From Hippopus hippopus (lineage: Eukaryota > Mollusca > Bivalvia > Cardiida > Cardiidae), in NCBI GenBank assembly GCA_946811185.2, contig OX328109.1, positions 14,916,255 through 14,980,254 on the forward strand: 64,000 bases of DNA, written 5' to 3'. The notes beneath the pieces are model-generated. The model saw only the letters and a list, made by a program, of their open reading frames with translations. It did no database searches and was not told where the DNA came from. The position numbers were made by a program, and so were the translations under genes. Of this stretch, positions 26,701-38,700 are shown piece by piece. Numbering within the stretch: the first letter of the stretch is position 1; each line of letters opens with the position of its first letter.

Positions 26701-29700
26701 ATACAAGCCAGAGTAATGGTTCTTGTGCATGACACTTTGTGTAATGATGCTTTGCAAATGTTTAAAGTTTTATCAAAACATCTTAAAAGGTTTTCCAGTT
26801 ATCGGCAGACACAATATGTGACGGAAAATAATCAAAGGGAAATAACTCAAAAAATATACAATCCAGAGTTATGGTTCTTGTGCATGAAACTTCGTATCAT
26901 GGTGCTTTACAAATGTGTGAAGTTTTATCAAAATATCTTAAAAGGTTTTTGAGTTAAGGAGCAGACACGATTTGTGATGGAAAATAATCAAAGGGAAATA
27001 ACTCGAAAAAATATACAAGCCAGAGTTATGGTTCTTGTGCATGACACTTTGTGTCATGATGCTTTGCAAATGTGTGAAGTTTTATCAAAATATCTTAAAA
27101 GCTTTTCCAGTTATGGAGCGGACATGATTTGTGACAGAAAATAATCAAAGGGAAATAACTCAAAAAATATACAAGCCAGAATTATGGTTCTTGTGCCTGA
27201 CACTTTGTCTCATGGTGCATTACATGTGTGTGAAGTTTTATCAAAATATCTTCAAAAGGTTTTCGAGTTATGGAGCGGACACTATTTGTGAATGGAAATT
27301 AATCAAAGGGAAATAACTCGAAAAAAATACAAGCCACAGTTATGGTTCTTGTGCATGACATTTTGTCTTATTGTGTATTTACAAATGTGTGAAGTTTTAT
27401 CAAAATATCGTAAAAGGTTTTTGATTAATAAAGCGGACACGATTTGTGACGGAAAATAATCAAAGGGAAATAACTCGAAAAATATACAAGCCAGAGTTAT
27501 GGTTCTTGTGCATGAAACTTTGTCTCATAGTGCTAAACAAATGTGTGAAGTTTTATCAAAATATCTTTAAAGGTTTTCGAGTTATAGAGCGGACACAATT
27601 TGTTATGGACAGACAGACAGACAGAGACAGACAGACGGACAGAGAGAAGGACAGAGAGAAGGACAGACGGATGCACGGGGAAAAACAATATGTCTCTAGA
27701 CCCTGACGGGGGGAAGACATAAATACTGGATACTGTTTTTAAATCCAAAATCAGAGTGAGGTCCATAGATCTAACTACAAAACACAGCACTCAGCATCCA
27801 GATATTTCTCAATGGCGAGTAGCTGATTAAGAATAGATCTGTACAAACAAATCTACTAGGCTTGATTTCACCGTGTATCCCCCATGGAAAATTGATGATT
27901 ACAGTTCCCCTGTACAAGTTCTGTAAAATAGATCTAAGGTCTCGTCAAAATAGGTGATAGTATTTTGAAATGAACCTCTCTCTTGAAAACCACATGTAAA
28001 CAACAAAAATAATGACATCACTTTAAATGCGATTTTCTCAACGTCATTTCAATGTCATTAAGCCCCCTTTTCACAGAGCACGGCCCAAATGTGTTTTCTT
28101 ACAATTAAATAAATGTGGCTCCAATGGTTAAAACTGTCTTTGATTGACTTTATGGTGTTTAACGCTGTTTTTAACATCATTTCAGTTATATCACAGCAGC
28201 CAGTGCACCTATCCATACTTTAACTCTTTACTGCACAATCCCGACTTTTAACGACCCTGAGAAAGAGGCCTTTTGAAAACATTATGGGAAAAGGAGAAAA
28301 TGCTGGTAACACAATCCCGACTTTTCCCACAATGTTTTCTACCCTTCCCAAAACAAATTTTAATTTTTCAGTCACATTTATTTTGTCGTCTGCAAATGCT
28401 TTCAATTTGGACCAGTCTAAAATTTTCTCGAGTGGTAAAGGGTTAAAGGAGTTTCTTTTACTAATACTCCACATAATATTCTTTCCAAGCCACTGGCTGC
28501 TCTCCAACATAACCACTGTTGAAACAATGATCAGCAGTGAGAGAAAATGGTCTTTGAAAGAAAACATTTTGAGAAAAGAAGAAAATGGTGGTTAACTGCA
28601 TTTTCTCTTTTTCCCATAATTTTTATGAAAGCCATCCTAATTCCTTAGGGTCTCTAACCTTTGACCTTCCTCTCCCCAAGCAGATGCCGCTAACAGTATG
28701 CCATGGAGATAGTATCTAATGCATATTTTTCTGCTATTTTATGAAGCTACATGTAAGCTTAACCTTTCACCAAAATATCCTCTATTTTAACGCTAAGGCT
28801 TTCTTAAACAATGTGAAAAAGGTAGAAAATGCTGGTAACTAGCATTTTCGTCTTGCTTCACAATGCCTACTACTTTTCATAGGGAAAGTGTAGTAAAGTT
28901 AAGTCAATTCTAGTATTCAACTGCAAGATGCTTTCAATATGAAATGTCTACATTCTGTTTTCAGCTATTTGTTTTTAATAAATTCATTAATGAAAACTTG
29001 AAAACAGGTTTGAAATGAAATTACATGTATTTTTTATTTCTATTATCATTTGCTTAATAAAGACAAGGAAATGAATATCCAACACAAAATAGACAACACT
29101 TACGAAAACTTGCCTGGATTCATGTCAATTTTCAAATACGGACCTGAAATTTTCAGAAAACAAAAGCCAATACATAATATGGCTTGCAACATGTGAAAAG
29201 GGGCATTTGGACATTTGTGTAAAGTGTCATCTCCGATTAGCCTGCGCGGACTGCTCAGGCTAATCCGAGACTGCACTTTATGACTATATTAGGTTTTGTG
29301 CTACAGTAGACTTGCGCAAAACAGAAAATTACATAAAAACGGAAAATGTCGTTTCGGATTAGCCTGCCTCGTCCAAAATATAGACTGGGTCTGCAGCGTA
29401 CTCATCCAATAGTATTCAGTGTTGTACCCAAGCATGTTAAATAACCTCATAATATCAGCCTTACCATACAATCCTGTGTTTTAACTACCCATAGGAGGAA
29501 GACTTTAGAAAGCATTGTGGGTAACCGAGATACATGTAATGCTGGTAACATGCATTCTCCTTTTCCAACCATGTTTTCTACCCTTTCAGAGACAAATTAC
29601 ATCACTTAAGCATTATTTCATTTATTGTCTGCAAAATTAATGCTTTAAATTTGGACAAGTCTAAAATTTTGTCAATTGGTAGTGAGTTAGGGGCAGATGT

Positions 29701-32700
29701 TGGCTATTAACACATCATGACCATACTATCACAACTCTCTGTCCTTGTATCAAAGTTTTTACCAAACCTAGTGGTAGCTGTTATTTTGATCCTTTTCACT
29801 CAGTTTTAGCTTTCTGACAATTGAAGTATTAAAAGCTTCATCAGACAACACAATTTTAAACTTCTGCAAATTGAACACATTTGCAGGCGACAAACCCAAC
29901 ATGTTTCATATGATGGGGATTGTTTTTGAAATACGTGAAAACACTGATTACCAGCATTTTCTCCTTTTCCCACTATGTTTTCAAAATCCTTCTTCTTTGG
30001 GGCTTTGGAGAAAAATTCAGGATTGTTTGGTAAAGGGTTGTTTTACTTACCACCTGCTGCATAATCAAACAGGACAAGAGCACCGTGTTTATGGGCAATG
30101 GTTGCTACTGTTTCTGTATCAGTGACTATACCCGACACATTACTTGCTGCAGAGACGCAAACCAAGATTTGTTTACGTCGTTTCTTCCAATACTGTAATG
30201 AAAAAAATAGAGAAAACAATTATACTTATTTTCTCTTTTAACCCTTTACCAGATGACAAAATTTTAGTCTTGTCCAAATTGAAAGCATTTGCAGACGATA
30301 ATTTCAGTGTGGCTCAAATGGTGTAATTTTTCTTTGATAGAGTAGAAAACATTGTGGGAAAAGGAGAAAATGCTGGTTACTAACATTTTCTTCTTTTCCC
30401 ACAATGTTTTCAAAAGGCTTCTTTTCAAGCAGCATCAGAAGTCAGCATTGTGTGGTAAAGGGTTAAAGGGGGTATTATTTTTCATTTCAAAAATCAAAAT
30501 TTCTTGCAAAATACCAATAAATGTAATTAGATACACAGAGGATATATAGAAAAATATTATCGATGATGTTCACTCGATGAAATAAATTTCGATCTTTCAC
30601 TGAAAAAAACAAATATTCTATTTATTTCATGCCTTTAACCCTTTCTGGGGGGAACTTACTCAAAATCCAGTACAGTTCTTTTCGGTTATTCCCCGTGGCG
30701 TACCCCCTCCGCATAGCAACGCATTACAATATTACGTCAAGCGCATGGAATGTAAGGTAAATTACATCATATTTCCATCTGGTTGTGAGGCACGCGCATT
30801 TTACCTAGGTAACTAGTGCGCGGGAACAACTGCTTTCACCTTCAATTGAAGAGTTAGAATATAAAAAATCGGTTTTTTCACGGGTCGTAACCATGAAATA
30901 TCGAAAAATATTTCACTGATATTTCTCGATAACCCACCGAAAAGCATGAAATAAGTTATTTTTTTCCTGAGAAAGATCGAAATATATTTCATCTATAACA
31001 TCGAACATCATACCTAATATTTTCACAAGTGGTGCAACCAGGATTAAAAAATAAATATTACAGATGATTTTCATGAGATGAAATAAATTTTTTGATCGTC
31101 TATAGATGAAAATTTCCTCTATGCCTTACAATAAATATTGACATTTGATGTGAGGTCAAAGTGCCCAATAGACCTGACATACCGTATTTCCCCTAATAAA
31201 AGCACACACCCCTCCCCTAATAGTAGGAAATTTGAAGAACATTTCCTCAAATTTGATTGATATTTCCTCTTAACAATCACTAAAACACAAAGAAATACAA
31301 AATTAGACAGACTTTCTGCTTTGCAAATTGGGTACAAAATAAAGGCTTCCTATTTATGTTTTGCATAGCTCTCAGGAGCTTTTCTTAGGAGAAATAGGGT
31401 ATCTGTCTAGGAATAATACCTAAAAACTGTAATTTCACACTTGCTCTAGTTCAGAATGTCCTAGCAAAGCAGACATTGTAGATCAAAGACCTGTCTGATC
31501 ATGGGCTTCAATGGCCACAACAGCTGTGAAAGGCTCTTGAATTTTTGAAAAATTGTGGCACAAGAAGAAGTTGATTGCAACAAGCATATTTTGTGGCAAC
31601 TAATATTGATTTATATTGGCAAAAAAGGCAACTGAAGCTGTAAACAGCCTTTTAAAGGTTATGCCATTACCACACAATCCTGACTTTTAACAACCCTGAA
31701 AAAGAAGGTTTTTAAAAACATTGTGGGAAAAGGAGAAAATGCTGGTAAATAGCATTTTCTCCTTTTCCCACAATGTTTTTGTCCCTTTTACAGAAAAATT
31801 TCTGGTTTAGATTAACTTTTAATTTGTTGTCTGTAAATGCTTTCATTCTGGACAAGTCTTACATTTGTTGTTTTGTTAACGACTTGATTAATCTCATGGT
31901 GTCTCTAGCATATTCGACGATGTTGCAAGGCAGAGTTGTGAGCAGCCATATTTACCATTAGTTTATCTTCCAAATCCATCATGTCAACATGTCCTGTTTC
32001 TGATACTGCTTGTATGCGTTCCACCTATAATAGAAAGAAATATACCACAGAATATTATGTTTTATTTCATGCTTTTCGGTAGTTTATCGAGAAATAACAG
32101 TGAAATAATTTTTGATATTTTATGTTTATGACCAGTGAAAAATACCGATTTTACTTTATAACTCTTCAATTGCAGGCAGAAACAATAGTTCTTGTGCACT
32201 AGTTACCTAGTTAGGTAAAATGCACGTGCCTCTCAACTAGATGGATATACGACGTAATTTACCCTACATTAATTTCTAGCACTTTACATAATATTGTAAT
32301 GCGTTGCTATGCAGAAGGGGTACCCATGGGGAATAACTGAAAAGAACTATGCTGGATTTTGACGTAAGTTCCCCCCAAAAGGGTTAAAAGTATGAAATAA
32401 ATAAGAGTATTTGTTTTTTTCGGTGAAAGATTGAAATTTATTTCTTCTCGTGAACATCATCGGTAATATTTTCACGAGTGGCGCAGCCACTCGTGAAAAT
32501 ATTACCAATGATGTTTAATTGATGAAATAAATTTGATCTTTCACCATAAAAAACAAATTTTCTCTATGTAGTAACTTTCCTAGCCCTTGTATTTGATATG
32601 AGCGGTGTTAAAATCTGATATTGCATGATATGGAAGGTCAAGCAAGATTTCAAATTTTTTTATGGTGCGTAAAGCAAATTCAAGCACCATGAAAGTTACT

Positions 32701-35700
32701 ACAATTTAATATTCCTTTCATTATATACCTACACCTTTCAACAACAAAATATTGTAATTATCTGCATTTATTTGAAACAAAATAAACAATCAATAAGTTG
32801 GTAGTAACTTTTTGTTTTTATGAATGGCGGATGAATACCATAGCCTAACATTTTGACAAATCAAGTCACAAATCAACGCACGCGTACCCAGTACAAGATA
32901 CGTCATCATACCATAATTGGAACCATATTTGTCAATGTGTAGATACAATTTTTTTTTTCTGTCCTGTGTGCTATTTTATCCACATACAATACATGTATTT
33001 GAGCCAGAAAATTTTCAGTTATATAATAAATGTAAATCTTGGAAAAGATATACTGTAGGAGGTTGGCATATAGAATTTTATTATATACCAGTAAATTTTC
33101 CCGATCAAATACATGCGTTAAGTCATATGAAGTAATACACATGACAGAAAAAAAATCCATATCTACGCTCGGTAAAATATGGTCCCAAATATGGTATGCT
33201 GACGTGTCTCGTGCACGGACTAAGCATGCATCGTTTGGTGATTGGATTGGTCAAAATGTTACGCTGTAATATTAATCTGCCATTCATGAAAACAGAGTTA
33301 CTACCATCCACACTATTAATTGTCTCTTTTTGTTTGCCGTTTTCCAATAAAATGTCAACGATTGCAAAATGTTGTCATTGAAAGTTGTAGGTATATAATA
33401 AAAGGAATATTATGTTGTAGTAACTTTCCTGGTGCTTGTATTTACTTCTCGCTGCTATAACATAATATTCTGTATATATAGATCTACAAAAATTCTTGTT
33501 TTTTTTTTTTAAGAAATGATAAGCTTATTAGATACCAAGATATAGCCTTGTTAAAATCAACATTACTTCGATTATATTAGGCTAATGTATGAGCGGTGCT
33601 ATGGGAAAATGGGGTTCAACGCATCTTTGTAATGCATTAAACCTATCAAACCTATCAAACCATCACATAATTATTGATCCATTAAATTCATTTTGCCTAA
33701 CAACTGACTTAATCAGGATGTAGAATTGTCCTTGGACATCCAGAAAGTTGACAAATAGCAAAAGGTTTTGACCCATGTCTGCCTGCATAGACTGTGCAGG
33801 CTGACATGGGTCAATCCTTTTTCCAGATGCACTAAACCCCTTTTTCACAGAGTATGTCTCATAAAAATTTACTAATATGGTGTGGCTAGCCAAGAACTTT
33901 GTCATGATAAAGGCAAACTTATCTTTCACTTTTCACTCTGACTTTATTCCAGCTAAAAGGCATACATGTAAACAGCTCCAAATAGAGGGAGTGATTTTGA
34001 TTTCAAAATTGGAAATATAAATTATTCTCCACTAAACCCTATGTTATGGGTACTCATTAGAATTGTCTCATCGAGACAATTCTAATGAGTACCCACAACA
34101 TTGGGTTTGGAAGAGAAATAATGGATTTAGAATACCATTACTCCCTCTTTTCTGTAGCTCTGCATGTACTTCAAAATGACAGTTGAAGCTGAGGTTGCTT
34201 TTGATTTGGTCAAGTCCAAAATTTTGTGGTGTGGTAAAGATTTCATTTAATGGACCTATTCAATGAGGAAAAAACAGTCAAAATATAGATCTAGCTATCT
34301 CAAGGTTGTTTTATTCAAAATATGTTACTAAATAATAGATAGCGTAGATACTTGGTCTGGGCCGTCTGACCTTGGTCTACAGTGTTTGCCAGAGCAAAGG
34401 ATGCCTACTACAGTCAAGAATATCGAGTTAGTACTGTGGAGAAAAAAGAAAAGATATGTAGATCTGTACCTCTGCACCATATTCTCTCCACAATAAAATA
34501 TTTGAATGATGTTCATATGGTCCAGTCAACACAGCCTGTAAATAAGAAAATGATAATATGGCCTGCAACATGTGAAAAGGGGCATTTGGACATTTGCGTA
34601 AAGTGTCGTCTTGGATCAGCATGCGCAGTCCGCGCAGGCTAATCCGAGACAGCACTTTACGACTACATTAGATTTTGTCCTAGAGTAGACTTGCGCAAAT
34701 CAGAAAATAACACAAGAACTGAAAGTGTCGTCTTGGATTAGCCTGCGCGGACTGCGCACGCTAATCCGGGACGACGCTTTACGCGAATGGCCGAATGCCC
34801 CTTTTCGCGTGTTGCAAGCCATATGGAAAAGCACTGAATTTAGGTGCAAATATTTGGGTTTAGTTGATTTTTCTGTTTACTCTTATCCTGCTAAATAAAT
34901 CAACGACGTATATGACAAAATTTTCTAACCGACAGATTTTTTAAAAACTTTTTTGCAAATACAAAGCTCATTATGTCTCTGGGAAATTACAATAAAAAAA
35001 GATGTGGGTCACTGTGCTCGTTTCTGAGAAATTTGCCTTTAAAAAAGGTATATAAAGTTCCAAAATTCAGCTTTTATTTGATTTAAAGTGCCTTTCTTTA
35101 ATAGTTAAACAGGAAAATTACAGGAAAAATATACAAATATACATCATTTTAATGAAAATTCATATTATTTGCACAAAAAATATATAAAAGCCAGGTTTTG
35201 AGTATGGCAAATGTACAAATATGCATGTTATATATAGACCATTGAGTTAAAAAGGGAGATAATGTGATCGAATTAAGGGTTAATCTTAAAAATTACATAC
35301 TTTCTAACAGACAGATTTTTCTTAAACTTTCCACACTTAAAGTATTTATAATTCTTAAAGATAAGAAAAAATAAAAACGTCACCTATCCGTGCTTATTTC
35401 GTCAGAAAACAAGGTTGAAGGTCACTGTGGAAGTTATTTTTTTCAAGGAAAAAAATAAGATAAAAGCTCAGCAGACATGGGGGGAAAAGGAGCAATTGCT
35501 CAACAGGTGCTCAATAGGACAGATTTCTCCTTTTCCAACAATAATTTTCAAAGTGGAAACAGCTATACTTCCACAGCTTTAAATTTACGGCCTTTGTTTC
35601 CTAGTTTGGTGTGCAACGCGGTGTCAGTAGCATTTTAATTATTTCATGGTGACAGTTCAAAGATCCATTTTTGTCTCTTCGTCAATACTAGATCTACCTG

Positions 35701-38700
35701 AAGAAAGTGCTACTGGTTTCAGTGCACCATTAGTATTACAGTTATGTGCAAAAAATACATAGGTGCACTTCTGATAAAATATCCACGACAAATATACATG
35801 CGCAGTAGGATGTGCGCGAACATTTGTCATATACGTTGTTAAATGAAATCTTCAACCTGATAGTAAAAATCCAAATGTTGCTATTTCAAAGTTATTTAGG
35901 GGAAGGGGGTGGGTAATTATCTTTTTATCTGACAGTGTAGATCCAATATCACACTGCACACTCTGTGCAGTCTGATCTTGATCTACACTGTCAGCAAAAA
36001 GTGATCGAGTTGCACTTAGCAGCCTAAGGGTTAAAACTCATACTGTTTAAAAAAAAAATTAGGATTAGATCTACTTAGTCTTTTAGTTTGGCCTCCTCTT
36101 CCAATAATAAATAGTTAACAAGTTTGGAGTAGATATCGTTAGTATTGACTGTCATCTAAAAAAAATGTGTTTTCGCACGACGACCATGTTTAAACGACCC
36201 TTGGGGAAAAGCAATTTGAAAACATAAAGCTTGTGGGAAAAAGAGGAAATGCTAGTAAGCCTGCATTTGCGCCTTTTCACATAACATTTTAACCTTTTCA
36301 CCAGTTTTCTTTAGTAGTCAAGGAGCTCTAATGTTAACGTATACTCACCGTTTCTTTGGCAACGTGTTTGTCGTTGAGTTTCAGCGCCCAGGCAAACTTG
36401 TGGACGGCAGCAGTGGCGCCACTTCCGGTGAAGATTACAGCGTCATCATTACTTGCGTTGACACACTTTTTGACGATTGATCTGAAACATATTATACGAC
36501 AATTATGTAAGAAGATCCACAAAACTAATTAAGTAATCCTTTCATCGGAATAATCAAACAGTAAGTACACATATACGAAACCATCAACTTTATCTATTTC
36601 CGCCCGGGAATTACATGTAGCCTATGTTGGGTATTTGCAGACGAACGTCCAATTAACCGCGTGAATATATTCAAATCTATGCTTGTCGCTAAAATGAATA
36701 ACAGTGTCTAGATTTACATATCATTTCTAATGGAAAAAAGTCAATAATGCCCGTTTAACAGAAGCCTCTTCACATAAATCCCTGAACATGCTTTTGGTAG
36801 ATGTAAATTGGCTTAGATCTAGTTCAAATTTCCAAAACATTTAGATCTATGTCACGAGAAAACTACCTGTAAATCTACATTCGATCAGTATCCATCGCCT
36901 TTCATTTCGATATCATTAACTGTTCACATGATTTAGACAATAAATGTGCGATCTATCAACGATTGTGAAGTATTTTTTATATCTCGTCTAAATGCATGCA
37001 TTTAAATGATAAATTTACCCATGTTTGAAACAAAACTCAGTTAAACCAACAAAGTTTTCGGCAAAGGAAACTCCATGTTCTCGCATCTCTGAAAAGTAAT
37101 TAGTTTCAGTGGGCAATTATATGTGATGTGTGTGATATTGATACAAGTCACACGCGCGAGTGAAAGCGAAACTATATCCCGTCAAAATGGTTATTGATTG
37201 TCTATGACACCTTTTCACTGGAATTTTGTAATTGGTTGATTGATTGATAGATTGTATAGTTTTTTAACGCCATTTCAACAATATTTGAGTCACACCGCGG
37301 CGGCCAGTGCACCTATCCATGCTTTCATGGAGTTTCTGTTACCAGTATTTCGGACAATATTCTTTTCAAGCCAATGGCTGCTTTCCCACATCATCGAAAC
37401 AATGAGAGAGGAATGAATCCTTCCACAATGACTATCATCAATCCTCGGAAAGAAATTGGCCGAGCCGGGGATAAAACCAGCAACACCCTGTTTTCAAGTG
37501 CTGTACGCTACTGACTGAGTAACTGGGGCTCGGAATTGTATGATTGTGACAGTCCGCCTTTTACGGACAGCATAAAGATCAGAATGACTCAAGACTGTAT
37601 TGGACAGCGGAGATTATGACCAGACTGCGAAGTGACTTCGCAGTCTGGTCATAATCTCCGCTGTACAATACAGTGAGCAATCAGTTTTCTACAGAAAAGA
37701 GACTGGATCAAATCTCAATATTTCAAATTTAACTATCGTATGGAAATTTTCATTAATTTTTTTTTCAGCGCAGTTTTTGGCCAAATTGTGAAAACAGAAC
37801 TGTTCTATAAAGTGATAAGGTAATACTTCGTCTGATTCCATTTTTTCTACAATTACGTATTTGTGTAATGGAGGCTACGCCCTTGATAAAGGGGCAAAAG
37901 TAGATCAAGACAATGCTGAACAAGAACACCGGACACGGGTGCCAATGCTCGGCTGCAGCTGCTGGATTTTAGATGAAAATTCTGAGTCAAAAAAGGGGCA
38001 TAACTGTGCCAAAAACACTTTGATAGTTACCTAGCCTTGTTGTATTGGTTTCTCTTTTCATAGTTAACAACTTGTCCAAGCTTGAAGTAAATATCTTCAC
38101 TAATAACAGAGATATTACAAAATGCCATTTGAAGATTTTTCAAGACAACAACGCCAGGGCTACGATAATACCTCTACGTTTTCTCCGGAAACAGCCGAGC
38201 TAAAAAAAGATAAAAAAGTTTACCTGGCTTCCTCCCTGTATTTGCCTGTCTGGATGGCGTTGTGTCCAGTTGTGGAATGTGTGTTGGCGTATGTTGGAAA
38301 AACATGCTTTCTGATATAGTCTTCTATAAAACCTAACAGCCTGAAATATAGTGCTTACTTTGTACTCTTTGTCGCACGATACCGAGTTTTAACGATCCTA
38401 AGAGAGAAGCCTATTTGAAAACATTGTGGGGAAAGGAGAAAATGCTTGTATTCAGCATTTTCACTTTTCCCTACAACGTTTTCTACCCTGTCAAAGACAA
38501 ATTCTATCTTTTGAGCTAGATTGAAATGTTTGTCTGCGAAATGTTCTCAATTTGGACGAGTCTACATTTTTTTTTTTTTTGTAATTTGGTAAAGAGTTAA
38601 CGCTTTAAATCTGCACGACAACATTATAGACTTCTAAATCGAGAACATATGCAGACGAAAAATGACTCAAATGAAAAGATTTATCTATGATTGGGCTTAA

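Larger units (their letters stand above)
24671..28087. mobile_element. 3.4-kb element with exact 35-bp terminal inverted repeats
   Basis: The left end 24671-24705 (starting TGGGCCGTGCTCTGTGAAAA) is the exact reverse complement of 28053-28087. The ends are related to family C termini (GCTCTGTGAAAAGGGGGCTT). Inside are a family A MITE (24890-25118), a family H remnant (about 25350-25460), low-complexity sequence and the 156-bp tandem array. No transposase reading frame was recognised, so the element is non-autonomous. No clear target-site duplication was identified. Confidence 0.75.

Noticed and set aside
26199..27706. Repeated frames [18 protein letters not shown]
   Set aside because: Each is one unit of the 156-bp tandem array; no coding evidence.
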